Shown here in pieces: positions 34,154 to 42,857 of a stretch of DNA of 64,000 bases (within the stretch, counting starts at the first letter, position 1; each line of letters begins with the position of its first letter). The stretch is from Scatosoma sp045127595 (GTDB lineage Bacteria > Bacillota > Clostridia > Christensenellales > Borkfalkiaceae): NCBI GenBank assembly GCA_045127595.1, contig JBGVQS010000027.1, forward strand, positions 1 through 64,000, given 5' to 3'. A program made the translations under genes and the position numbers. The notes below the pieces were generated by a model, which was given only the letters and a program-made list of their open reading frames with translations, did no database searches and was not told the origin of the DNA.

Positions 34154-36568
34154 ATGAAAGAGAAATTTTCTATCAGCGGAATGACGTGCGCCGCGTGTAG
34201 CGCGGGGATAGAACGCATGGTAAGGCGTTTGGATGGAGTGCAACGCGCCGACGTTTCGCTTATGGGGGAAAGCATGGTCGTCGAATTTGACGAAAATGTG
34301 CTTTCCGTTGAAAAAATTATCGATTCCGTTATAGAGCTTGGCTATGGTGCGAGTATATATAATGAAAAATTGATTACGGAACAAAAGGCGCAGCCGAATA
34401 AATTAAAGCAACGCTTTTTTGTATCCTTGCTGTTCTTAATTCCGCTGATGTATTTTTCGATGGGCGGAATGATTCGTTTGCCCCAGCCGAATATTAAAAT
34501 TTCAGCGACCGTACAAATGCTGTTGACGTTGGCGGTTATCGTCGTGGATTTCAAATTTTTCACTGTGGGAACGAAAGCGCTTTTAAAACGTGTGCCGAAT
34601 ATGGACACTTTGGTCGCGATGGGCGCAGGCGTTTCCTTTTTATACAGTTTTGGGCTGACCGTCTTGATTTATATGGGCAAAATAAGCCATTCGCATTTAT
34701 TTTACGAATCGGCTGCAATGATTTTAACGCTTGTAACGCTTGGGAAATGGTTGGAAGAAAAATCCAAACGCAAAACGGGGGAAGAAATTGAAAAGCTGAT
34801 AAAGCTAATGCCGAATACGGTTACTTTGGAAAAAAACGGCGCGCAAATCAAAGCGCCCTTTTCCGAAATTGAATCAGGGGACGTTCTCATTGTCAAACAG
34901 GGGGAATACGTTCCCGTTGACGGAAAGATAATCGAAGGACACGGGTTTGTCGATCGTGCGGCAATCACGGGCGAGAGTATGCCTATTGAAGTAGCGGAAG
35001 GAGACGCTGTTACGGGCGCGGATATCGTCAAGAGCGGCTTTATCAAGGTTTTGGCGGAAAAAGTAGGCGCGGATACTACTCTTTCGCAAATAGTAAAAAT
35101 GGTAAAAGAAGCAGGGGCAAGCAAAGCGCCGTTGCAAAAAATTGCCGACAAAATTGCGAGTATTTTCGTGCCTGCCGTTACCTTAATCGCATTATTCACC
35201 TTTTTTATATGGCTCGGCTATGCAAAAGACGTTTCTCGCGCGGCAAACTACGCCATTAGCGTTCTGGTCATTTCTTGTCCCTGTTCGCTTGGCTTGGCTA
35301 CTCCCGTAGCGGTTATGGCGGCAACGGGCAAGGGCATGTCGCTCGGTATTTTATATAAGGACGCGGAAGCCTTACAAAAAGCAAAGGATATTACTTGCGT
35401 ATTGCTGGATAAAACGGCTACGCTGACAATCGGTCAGCCAAAAGTAACCGATTTCGAGCTTTTAAACGGAGAGGAAGAATTTGCTTTAAAGCTTGCCGCG
35501 GCAATCGAAAGCCACTCCTCGCACCCGATTGCGGAATGTGTGAGAAATTATGTAAATTCGCGCATAGACGGCGAAGGGCTTGCAGTCGAGAATTACGTTT
35601 ACGAAACGGGCAAGGGCGCAAAGGCACAATACCAAGGCAAAAGCTATTGTTTGGGCAATCGGAAGCTGTTGCAGAAAGTAAAGCCTTTGATTTTGGAAAA
35701 GGAACGCGCCTATTCGTTGCAAGGGAAAACGGTGGTATATCTTGCCGACGAGCAAGAAGTGTTGGCGCTGTTTATGCTTGCCGATACGCTCAAAGAAGAA
35801 AGCCGCGCGGCAGTTGCTACGTTAAAGCAAAACAACGTGCGTGTGGGTATGCTTACGGGGGACAATGAAAACGTCGCGAAATCGATCGCGCAAGAAGTCG
35901 GCATTGACGATTATTTTGCCGAAGCGTTGCCGAAAGATAAAGCGGAATCGGTACAGCGCGTCCGCAAAGTAGGCGGTTTTGTCGCGATGGTCGGGGACGG
36001 AATCAACGACAGCCCCGCATTAAAGGAAGCGGACGTAGGGATTGCCATGGGCAACGGCACGGACGTAGCGATCGACAGCGCGGATATTGTACTTTCCCGC
36101 GGGGATTTGCGGCTAGTAAATACGGCGATGTCGTTAAGCCGTGCTACGGTCAAAAATATCAAGCAAAATTTATTTTGGGCGTTTTTCTATAACTGTGTAG
36201 CCATTCCCGTTGCCGCAGGCGTATTTGCCTTTGCTGGCTTATCGCTCAACCCCATGATCGGGGCGGCATGTATGTGTTTAAGCTCGCTTTTTGTGGTAAC
36301 CAACGCTTTACGGTTGACGAAATTTCATATAGAAGAAGAAAAAAAGGAGACGGAAACAATGAAAAAGACGTTAAAGATCGAAGGAATGATGTGTCAGCAT
36401 TGCGTAGCGCACGTAACCAAGGCTTTGCAGGGCGTTTCAGGAGTTGACGAAGTAGAGGTCAACTTGAAGAAAAAGAGCGCGACGGTAAGCTTTTCGCAAG
36501 CGGTTTCAGACGAAGAAATGATTTCGGCTATTACGGAAGCGGGCTACGAAGTAAAAAAGATTTCGTAA
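34154..36568 (+). CDS. copA: Copper-translocating P1B-type ATPase with N- and C-terminal HMA domains
   Basis: Membrane pump exporting Cu(I). An N-terminal HMA domain (GMTCAAC, residues 1-70), membrane helices, TGES (ITGESMPIEV), CPC in the sixth helix (residues 375-377), SHP motif and GDGINDSPAL identify a copper ATPase. The phosphorylation motif reads DKTATLT (Asp419): Ala422 replaces a nearly invariant Gly. The last 69 residues form a second HMA domain with GMMCQHC, which looks like a fused CopZ chaperone; an internal ATG with a good ribosome binding site may also express it alone. 804 aa. An ArsR-type regulator lies downstream. Confidence 0.94.
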   Translation: MKEKFSISGMTCAACSAGIERMVRRLDGVQRADVSLMGESMVVEFDENVLSVEKIIDSVIELGYGASIYNEKLITEQKAQPNKLKQRFFVSLLFLIPLMYFSMGGMIRLPQPNIKISATVQMLLTLAVIVVDFKFFTVGTKALLKRVPNMDTLVAMGAGVSFLYSFGLTVLIYMGKISHSHLFYESAAMILTLVTLGKWLEEKSKRKTGEEIEKLIKLMPNTVTLEKNGAQIKAPFSEIESGDVLIVKQGEYVPVDGKIIEGHGFVDRAAITGESMPIEVAEGDAVTGADIVKSGFIKVLAEKVGADTTLSQIVKMVKEAGASKAPLQKIADKIASIFVPAVTLIALFTFFIWLGYAKDVSRAANYAISVLVISCPCSLGLATPVAVMAATGKGMSLGILYKDAEALQKAKDITCVLLDKTATLTIGQPKVTDFELLNGEEEFALKLAAAIESHSSHPIAECVRNYVNSRIDGEGLAVENYVYETGKGAKAQYQGKSYCLGNRKLLQKVKPLILEKERAYSLQGKTVVYLADEQEVLALFMLADTLKEESRAAVATLKQNNVRVGMLTGDNENVAKSIAQEVGIDDYFAEALPKDKAESVQRVRKVGGFVAMVGDGINDSPALKEADVGIAMGNGTDVAIDSADIVLSRGDLRLVNTAMSLSRATVKNIKQNLFWAFFYNCVAIPVAAGVFAFAGLSLNPMIGAACMCLSSLFVVTNALRLTKFHIEEEKKETETMKKTLKIEGMMCQHCVAHVTKALQGVSGVDEVEVNLKKKSATVSFSQAVSDEEMISAITEAGYEVKKIS
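36359..36568 (+). CDS. Possible free CopZ-like copper chaperone from an internal start in copA
   Basis: The fused C-terminal HMA domain of CopA begins at an in-frame ATG (36359) with AGGAG at 36345-36349, 9 nt upstream. Initiation there would yield a 69-aa protein starting MKKTLKIEGMMCQHC, the usual length of free CopZ chaperones. This is a prediction of a second product from the same frame, not a separate gene; the full-length fusion is the default reading. Confidence 0.45.
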   Translation: MKKTLKIEGMMCQHCVAHVTKALQGVSGVDEVEVNLKKKSATVSFSQAVSDEEMISAITEAGYEVKKIS

Positions 36569-36571
36569 ATA

Positions 36572-36603
36572 TGACAAAATAAACTCGCAACTGACAAAAT
36601 AAA
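36572..36603 (+). repeat. Direct repeat upstream of the arsR-type gene
   Basis: TGACAAAATAAA occurs at 36572-36583 and again at 36592-36603, a period of 20 bp (two helical turns). It lies between copA and the regulator and may be a binding site. Confidence 0.5.
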
Positions 36604-36665
36604 ACAGAAAAGCAGTCCATTTACATGTTATCATATTCCCAACAAAGCATATAAGGAGTAGGAAT

Positions 36666-37004
36666 ATGTCGCAAATGTTATTGCTGGATAAACGCACGCA
36701 AAGCCTGGTCGAGGATTACGTTCCGCAAGGGGAAATTCTTGAAGGCGTTGTGTGCTTTTTTTCTGTATTTGCCGATTATACGCGGGTAAAAATTTTATCG
36801 GCGCTCGCGATTAGTGAAATGTGCGTAACCGATTTGTCGAGAATACTCGACGTCAACCAAACCACAATCTCTCATCAGCTACGTTTTTTAAAGAGCGCAG
36901 GGATTGTAAAATCTATTCGACAGGGCAAAATTGTCTTTTATAGCCTTACGAACGACTCGATTAACGACGTAATTTTAAAAGGTATCGAGTTTTTGGGTTG
37001 TTAA
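36666..37004 (+). CDS. ArsR/SmtB-family transcriptional regulator
   Basis: Small winged-helix repressor of 112 aa. The helix-turn-helix is SRILDVNQTTISHQLRFLKS (about residues 57-76), followed by the wing IVKSIRQGKIVFYSL. In this family metals bind near the start of the first helices; here only one Cys of the usual CxC-type site is present (SEMCVTDL), so the ligand is unclear. AAGGAG before ATG 36666. Position after copA suggests control of metal export. Confidence 0.88.
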   Translation: MSQMLLLDKRTQSLVEDYVPQGEILEGVVCFFSVFADYTRVKILSALAISEMCVTDLSRILDVNQTTISHQLRFLKSAGIVKSIRQGKIVFYSLTNDSINDVILKGIEFLGC

Positions 37005-37027
37005 TGCGGTTTTTTTCTTTTATTTCC

Positions 37028-37056
37028 TTGCAAAATTGCGCGATTTGGTATATAAT
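37028..37056 (+). promoter_or_regulatory. Promoter of uvrC, apparently leaderless
   Basis: TTGCAA (37028-37033), 17-nt spacer, TATAAT (37051-37056). The ATG at 37066 is 9 nt after the -10 box, so the transcript should start within a few bases of the start codon. Confidence 0.7.
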
Positions 37057-37065
37057 AATAACTGT

Positions 37066-38874
37066 ATGGGTGCAATCAAAGAAAAATTAGCGCTGCTCCC
37101 TGAAAATCCGGGCGTGTACGTTATGCTCGATAAGGACGGAGTAGTGATATACGTCGGCAAGGCGCGCGTGTTAAAAAATCGCGTGCGTCAGTATTTTCAC
37201 GCTTCGGCAAAGCCTGAAAAAGTAGCGGCTATGGTCGAACAAATCGACGATTTTTACTATATCATCACGCAGACGGAAATCGACGCGCTTGCACTTGAAA
37301 ATAACCTAATCAAAAAATATAAACCCAAATACAATATTTTACTGAAAGACGATAAAACGTATCCCCATATCAAAGTGGATATCAAGGAAGATTTTCCCCG
37401 TTTTTCCGTTACGCGGAAGCTCAAAAAAGGCGCGAAATATTTCGGACCGTTTATGGGCGGAGTGCGATGCGGAGAATTGCTGGATATCGTCAGTTCGGTT
37501 TATAACGTGCGCACGTGTACCGTTGCGATCGGTGAAAAGCCAAAAAAGCCTTGCCTTGTTCATCATTTAGGTCGGTGTCTTGCTCCGTGCGCGCACGCGT
37601 GCACACGCGAGGAGTATGCCGAGCACGTAAAAGCGGCAATGTCCTTTTTAGACGGGAATTACGAAGAAACGCAAGCAATTTTGCAGGAAAAAATGCTGCA
37701 TTTTGCGGAGAATGAAGAATTTGAGTTGGCGTTAGATTACCGTGAAAAATTATCCATGCTATCCAAATTGAAGTTGAAGCGTATCACTTCGTTAAACCGC
37801 GCGTTAAACGCAGACGTTATCGCCCTGAAAACGAATTATTTGTATTCGGCTGTCAACGTTTTGGTAACGCGTAGCGGCGTTATGCAAGGTGGCAGTAATT
37901 TTGCGCTTGAAGATGCGTCTTTTGCGGAAACGGACGCTTTGACGGCGTTTATCATTCAATACTACGCCACACACGAATTGCCCGACGAAATCATTACGGA
38001 AAGTTATTGCGAAAAGGAATTACTCGAACGATATTTTAAAGAGAAATTTAATAAAAAAGTAGAGCTTATTCTCCCCAAGCAAGGGGTAAAAAAGCAGCTT
38101 TTTGAAATGGCGCAAAACAACGCGAGCGATTATTTGACCAAATCGATCGACAAGATCAAGCATAAAAACGATATGACGAAAAACGCCTGTGAACGTCTAA
38201 AAGAAATTTTAGGGCTTACGAGGTATCCAAAGCGTATGGAGTGTTACGATATTTCCAACATAAGCGGCGTGGACAAGGTCGGTTCAATGGTCGTATTTAT
38301 CGACGGGGAAGCGGATAAAAGCAGTTACCGCCGTTTTAAAATCAAGACGGTAGAGGGTGCGAACGACTACGCTTCTCATCAAGAAATGATGCGGCGGCGG
38401 CTTTCCAAATTCGGTACGGACGAGGAGGAACGTTTTCCAAAACCCGACTTAATCATTATCGACGGCGGCAAAGGACAGCTTTCCGCAATCAAAGAAGTTT
38501 TCGACGAGTTTAACGTAAAGGATATCGATTTGATTTCGCTTGCCGAACGGGAAGAAGAAGTTTTCACGCTCGATAGGGAAGAAAGCGTTCGTATCGATCA
38601 TAAAGACTACGTTTTAAAGCTGTTGCAGCGTATCCGCGACGAAGCGCACCGTTTTGCAATCACGTATTTTAGGAGCTTACATTCCAAGCGCAACTTGGCG
38701 TCCGTATTACGGGAGATTGAAGGGGTAGGCGCGAAGAAACAAAAAGCGCTGATGGAGAAATTCTCGACCATAGACAAAATTATGAGCGCGAGCGTAGAAG
38801 AACTTTCGCAAGCGGAAGGGATTGGTATGGAATTAGCGCAAAGGATATACGTTTTTTTTAAGGAGCAATTATAA
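37066..38874 (+). CDS. uvrC: Excinuclease ABC subunit C
   Basis: Nuclease subunit of nucleotide excision repair, making both incisions. N-terminal GIY-YIG domain (PGVYVMLDKDGVVIYVGKAR), a UvrB-interacting UVR segment near residue 205, the RNase-H-like C-nuclease domain (CYDISNISG ... IIDGGKGQ) and a C-terminal helix-hairpin-helix pair. ATG 37066 (602 aa) begins the canonical sequence MGAIKEKLALLPENPGVYVM; an upstream frame extension would cover the promoter. No ribosome binding site is visible, consistent with a leaderless message. The next gene starts at the base after the stop. Confidence 0.96.
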   Translation: MGAIKEKLALLPENPGVYVMLDKDGVVIYVGKARVLKNRVRQYFHASAKPEKVAAMVEQIDDFYYIITQTEIDALALENNLIKKYKPKYNILLKDDKTYPHIKVDIKEDFPRFSVTRKLKKGAKYFGPFMGGVRCGELLDIVSSVYNVRTCTVAIGEKPKKPCLVHHLGRCLAPCAHACTREEYAEHVKAAMSFLDGNYEETQAILQEKMLHFAENEEFELALDYREKLSMLSKLKLKRITSLNRALNADVIALKTNYLYSAVNVLVTRSGVMQGGSNFALEDASFAETDALTAFIIQYYATHELPDEIITESYCEKELLERYFKEKFNKKVELILPKQGVKKQLFEMAQNNASDYLTKSIDKIKHKNDMTKNACERLKEILGLTRYPKRMECYDISNISGVDKVGSMVVFIDGEADKSSYRRFKIKTVEGANDYASHQEMMRRRLSKFGTDEEERFPKPDLIIIDGGKGQLSAIKEVFDEFNVKDIDLISLAEREEEVFTLDREESVRIDHKDYVLKLLQRIRDEAHRFAITYFRSLHSKRNLASVLREIEGVGAKKQKALMEKFSTIDKIMSASVEELSQAEGIGMELAQRIYVFFKEQL

Positions 38875-39705
38875 ATGCAAAAGATAAATTATCCGTTGAT
38901 CGTATCCGATTTTGACGGAACGCTTGTACGAAAAGACCACACGGTCAGCAAGCGAAACAGCGACGCAATCATGCGGTACGTTCGTCAAGGCGGAAAATTT
39001 GCCATTTCAACGGGAAGAATGCCTGCAGGGATTATCAATCGTGCAAAGGAATTAGGCTTACAAGGCATGGTTTGTTGCTGTCAAGGCGCGATTATTATGG
39101 ATATTGAAACGGGGAAAGTCATACAGGACGGTCGTATTCCGTTTGAAACAACCTATGCTGTATGTAAGCGCATGGAAGAGCTCGGGGTACATTACCACGT
39201 GTACGATCTTTGGGAGTATTACACGAACAAAGCGGACGGGTTTCTCGATTATTACGAAAGCGCGACGGGCTGTAAAGCAGTGCGTATTTTGGATAGACCG
39301 CTGTCCGAATTTGTTTTGGAAAAGCGGTTAAGCAGTTATAAAATTCTTGCGATGGTAAAAGCGGAAGATAACGACAAACTCATGCAGGAGCTTAAAAAAA
39401 CCCCTTTTGAGGGTTGTTTATTGACGAAAAGCAGCGACATTTTGGTGGAAGTTGTTAATCAAACGTATTCCAAGGGTACTGCACTTGCGTTTTTAGCAAA
39501 GCATTATCAAATTCCCATAAATAAAACGGTGGGGATAGGGGATCAATGGAACGACGTTCCCATGATTCAAGCCGCAGGCCTCGGGGCGGCGGTTGCGAAT
39601 GCCGACCAAGCCTTAAAAGATACGGCGGATTATATTTGCCGCGCGACGAACGAAGAAGACGCGGTGGCGGAAATTATTGAAAAGTTCGGTTTTACGGAGG
39701 AATAA
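38875..39705 (+). CDS. Cof-type HAD-IIB family hydrolase
   Basis: Probable sugar-phosphate or nucleotide phosphatase of the haloacid dehalogenase superfamily. Motif I DFDGTL near residue 13, motif II STGRMP near 42, Lys motif YSKGTALAFL near 195, and motif IV GIGDQWNDVPMIQAAG near 218. 276 aa. Immediately abuts uvrC (AAGGAG lies inside the uvrC end) and precedes hprK. Substrate not predictable. Confidence 0.9.
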   Translation: MQKINYPLIVSDFDGTLVRKDHTVSKRNSDAIMRYVRQGGKFAISTGRMPAGIINRAKELGLQGMVCCCQGAIIMDIETGKVIQDGRIPFETTYAVCKRMEELGVHYHVYDLWEYYTNKADGFLDYYESATGCKAVRILDRPLSEFVLEKRLSSYKILAMVKAEDNDKLMQELKKTPFEGCLLTKSSDILVEVVNQTYSKGTALAFLAKHYQIPINKTVGIGDQWNDVPMIQAAGLGAAVANADQALKDTADYICRATNEEDAVAEIIEKFGFTEE

Positions 39706-39706
39706 T

Positions 39707-40630
39707 ATGCACGTAAACGTTACGCAAAGCGTTATGTTGGATAAGTTTGCGTCTGATTTAAATTTAGAAATTTTATATACGGGCAGGGGGGTCATAACTC
39801 TTGCAAGTATGAGCGTTGAACGCCCTGGCTTACAGCTTGCAGGCGGTTTCTTTGATTATTTTGATCCCAGCCGTATTATTATGCTCGGCTTGTCGGAATA
39901 CGAATATTTACGCAGTTTTTCTTCGGAAGAACGGAAAGCAAAAATCGCATCGTTGTTTGAACATGGGGAACTTCCTTGTATCATTTTAAGCCGCGATCTT
40001 CCCGTCTTACCCGAGCTTATGGAAACGGCAAAAAAATATACCTGCCCGATTTTTAGAAGCGCGAAGATTACAACCGATTTATTAAGCGATCTGTTTATTT
40101 ATCTGAATCGCTTGCTTGCGCCCTCTATTAGTGAACACGGCGTATTGATGGAAGTATTCGGCGTTGGCATTTTACTCACTGGCAAAAGCGGCGTAGGGAA
40201 AAGCGAAACCGCTATGGAGCTTATTAAGCGCGGACACCGTTTGATCGCCGACGATAACGTAATTATCAAGGAAATTGCCAACGAGCTTTACGGCACCGCC
40301 CCTGACATTATTCGATATTTCATGGAGCTGCGCGGTATCGGCATTATCAATGTAAAGAGTATGTACGGTTCTGGCTCGGTGCTGGACGAAAAGATGATCC
40401 AGCTCGTTATTCAGCTTGAAAACTGGCAACAGGGCAAAGAATACGACCGTATAGGAGATGAAATGTCTTCCACAAGCTATTTCGGGATCAAAGTCCCCAA
40501 ACTCACCATACCCGTCAGTCCAGGAAGAAACCTTGCGATTATTATCGAAGTTGCGGCGCGTAATTTCCGTTTAAAGAGTATGGGCTACGACGCTTCGGAA
40601 GAATTGATTACACGCAGTATAGGCAGATAA
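39707..40630 (+). CDS. hprK: HPr kinase/phosphorylase
   Basis: Bifunctional enzyme that phosphorylates HPr on Ser46 and removes the phosphate, linking metabolism to carbon catabolite control. N-terminal domain to about residue 130, then P-loop TGKSGVGKSETAMEL near 158, HRLIADDNV, and the signature ELRGIGIINVKSMYG near 205. ATG 39707 has GGAGG 6 nt upstream; the protein of 307 aa has normal length. Catabolite control through HPr is inferred; ptsH is not in the window. Confidence 0.96.
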   Translation: MHVNVTQSVMLDKFASDLNLEILYTGRGVITLASMSVERPGLQLAGGFFDYFDPSRIIMLGLSEYEYLRSFSSEERKAKIASLFEHGELPCIILSRDLPVLPELMETAKKYTCPIFRSAKITTDLLSDLFIYLNRLLAPSISEHGVLMEVFGVGILLTGKSGVGKSETAMELIKRGHRLIADDNVIIKEIANELYGTAPDIIRYFMELRGIGIINVKSMYGSGSVLDEKMIQLVIQLENWQQGKEYDRIGDEMSSTSYFGIKVPKLTIPVSPGRNLAIIIEVAARNFRLKSMGYDASEELITRSIGR

Positions 40631-40634
40631 AGAT

Positions 40635-42848
40635 ATGATAGAAATACTCGCACCTGCCGGTAACGCAGAATGCGCGCTTGCGGCATTGAACAACGGCGCT
40701 AACGCCATATATTTAGGGCTTTCCGCTTTTTCAGCAAGACAGAGCGCGGATAATTTCGATTTTGAAGGCTTGGAAAAAATTATTGCGCAAGCGCATTTTC
40801 GCGGTGCGAAGGTTTACGTTGCAATGAACACACTTGTGAAAGACGAAGAAACGGAAACGTTTGTCCGTACGCTTTTACAGGTTTGGGCGGCGGGCATAGA
40901 CGCGGTAATTTTGCAAGATCCGCTTTTGGGAAAAGCCCTGCACGCGCTTTATCCTGAAATTGTGTTGCACCTTTCGACGCAAGCGGGCGTTTGTACCCTA
41001 AACGGAGCAAAATTTGCCAAGGAATGCGGTTTTTCTCGTGTGATTTTAGCGCGTGAAACACCCTTAAACGAAATACAGAAAATAGCGGAATATATCGAAA
41101 CGGAAGTTTTCGTACAAGGCGCGCTTTGCGCCGCTTTTTCAGGGCAGTGCTATTTTTCTTCGTTTGCAGGCGGAAACAGCGGAAACAGGGGAAGATGTAA
41201 ACAGCCCTGTCGCAAACGCTATGCTTATGATAGAAACGGCAATACGGAATATTCCTATGCGCTTTCGCTCTCTGATTTAAGCGTTGGGGAAGACGTTCAA
41301 AAACTGATGGACGCAGGGGTAGTTTCCTTTAAAATCGAAGGCAGAATGCGCCGCGCGGAATACGTTGGGGCGGCGGTAAAATATTATCGAAATTTACTCG
41401 ACGGCACAGGAAATACTGCAAAAAATTTATCTGATTTAAAAAGAACGTATAATCGCGGCAATTATACAAAAGGACTTGCTTTCGGTCATGATAAACGGTT
41501 TTTATCCCCCAACGTTCAAGGGCATCTTGGGGAAAAGGTGGGCGTTGTCAAGGTTCAAAATGCAAAATATTACGTAGAAAGTCTTTTTCGTCCGCAATCG
41601 GGGGATTCCTTTAAGATTTTGCGCGACGGTAAGGAACTCGGCGGCGCTGTTTACGTCAAAACGGAAGGAAAATCTTTTATCATTTCGTCCAAAGCTCGTT
41701 TAAAAAACGGGGACGGCGTATTTGTAACGACCGATTTAGAAGTATCAAAACGTGTTTTATCTATGCAAAAAATGGGTAAAATCCGTTTATCCATACATTT
41801 TCACGAAGGCGAATTTCCGCTTGTCGAATGTGAAGACGTGATAATCAAAGGGGAAACCACACTACAAACAGCATTGAACCGTCCATTGCAAAAGGAAGAA
41901 TTGCAAGCTTGTTTTGACAAGACGGACGGCTTGCCGATTGAGGTGGAATATAGCTGTATTGACGTACAGGGGAATATCTTTTTGCCGAAATCGGAGCTCA
42001 ACGCCTTTCGTCGCAAGGTATACGCTACGTTAAGCGAACGGGTGATAGGCAAACGAAACCCGTTAAATTATCTTGCATTGCCTTGTAGGGCAGATTTGAC
42101 ACGTGAAGAAAATCAAAAAACGGCTGTAATTGCGGACGATTTTACGAACTTGAAAGCAGACGTAGCGATTTATAAACCGAACGATTATTCCAAAAATATT
42201 CCGCAAAGCTTTCTTCAAGGCAAATTTGAAAAATATCTTTATTATCCCGCTTTTATCACGGAAAACGAAGAAAGACAAATTGCACAATGGCTTAAAACGT
42301 ATAATCTTGATGGGATATATACGGAAAATTACGGTGGGATTGCATTTGCAAAAGCGCAAAACCGTCTTGTTTTTGCGGGAACGGGCTTGAATATCATCAA
42401 TCAAATTTCCTTAAACGAGCTGTTGAAAAATCCCCAAATAGCCTATTATGCGATTTCCAAAGAAACGACGGCAAAAGAAGGGGAAAAGCTTGTGGGCAAA
42501 AACGCATTCGTGCTTTCTTCGGGCAATATCAAATTGATGGATTTGCCCTATTGTCCGTTTGGAAAAACTTGCTCCGTATGCGATAAAAAAGAAGAATATG
42601 CGCTTAGGGACGAAAACGGGCGAATTTTCCCTGCAAAGCGTTATCTTTCGGCGGACGGCGCTTGCCGTTTTGAAATCTATAATTGCGCTTCGCTTGTCGG
42701 CGTAGGGTTAAAAGGTTTTGGCAAATTATTAGATTTATCCGTTTGCAAGGAAAAAGAAGGGGCGTTTTTAGCGAGAAACGACGAAGAAAAACAAAAGGAA
42801 CTGTATAAAACGTATACGTCGGGACATTTTAGACGGGGCGTAGAATAA
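40635..42848 (+). CDS. U32-family protein with DUF3656-like region (RlhA/YegQ type)
   Basis: The N-terminal 330 residues are a peptidase U32 domain: MIEILAPAGNAECALAALNN, FVQGALCAAFSGQCYFSS and a cysteine cluster GNRGRCKQPCRKRY. A long C-terminal extension (737 aa in all) matches the longer RlhA-like members, which in E. coli hydroxylate C2501 of 23S rRNA. Cysteines near residues 635-653 (CPFGKTCSVCDKK) may hold an iron-sulfur cluster. The old 'collagenase' name is not supported by context. RNA hydroxylation is inferred from family. Confidence 0.85.
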   Translation: MIEILAPAGNAECALAALNNGANAIYLGLSAFSARQSADNFDFEGLEKIIAQAHFRGAKVYVAMNTLVKDEETETFVRTLLQVWAAGIDAVILQDPLLGKALHALYPEIVLHLSTQAGVCTLNGAKFAKECGFSRVILARETPLNEIQKIAEYIETEVFVQGALCAAFSGQCYFSSFAGGNSGNRGRCKQPCRKRYAYDRNGNTEYSYALSLSDLSVGEDVQKLMDAGVVSFKIEGRMRRAEYVGAAVKYYRNLLDGTGNTAKNLSDLKRTYNRGNYTKGLAFGHDKRFLSPNVQGHLGEKVGVVKVQNAKYYVESLFRPQSGDSFKILRDGKELGGAVYVKTEGKSFIISSKARLKNGDGVFVTTDLEVSKRVLSMQKMGKIRLSIHFHEGEFPLVECEDVIIKGETTLQTALNRPLQKEELQACFDKTDGLPIEVEYSCIDVQGNIFLPKSELNAFRRKVYATLSERVIGKRNPLNYLALPCRADLTREENQKTAVIADDFTNLKADVAIYKPNDYSKNIPQSFLQGKFEKYLYYPAFITENEERQIAQWLKTYNLDGIYTENYGGIAFAKAQNRLVFAGTGLNIINQISLNELLKNPQIAYYAISKETTAKEGEKLVGKNAFVLSSGNIKLMDLPYCPFGKTCSVCDKKEEYALRDENGRIFPAKRYLSADGACRFEIYNCASLVGVGLKGFGKLLDLSVCKEKEGAFLARNDEEKQKELYKTYTSGHFRRGVE

Positions 42849-42857
42849 GGAAATAGA

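Noticed and set aside
37036..37065. Ten-codon N-terminal extension of UvrC
   Set aside because: It would be encoded by the promoter itself; the canonical protein starts at ATG 37066.
39677..39706. Earlier start for HprK inside the HAD gene
   Set aside because: ATG 39707 has a GGAGG at good spacing and gives the normal length.
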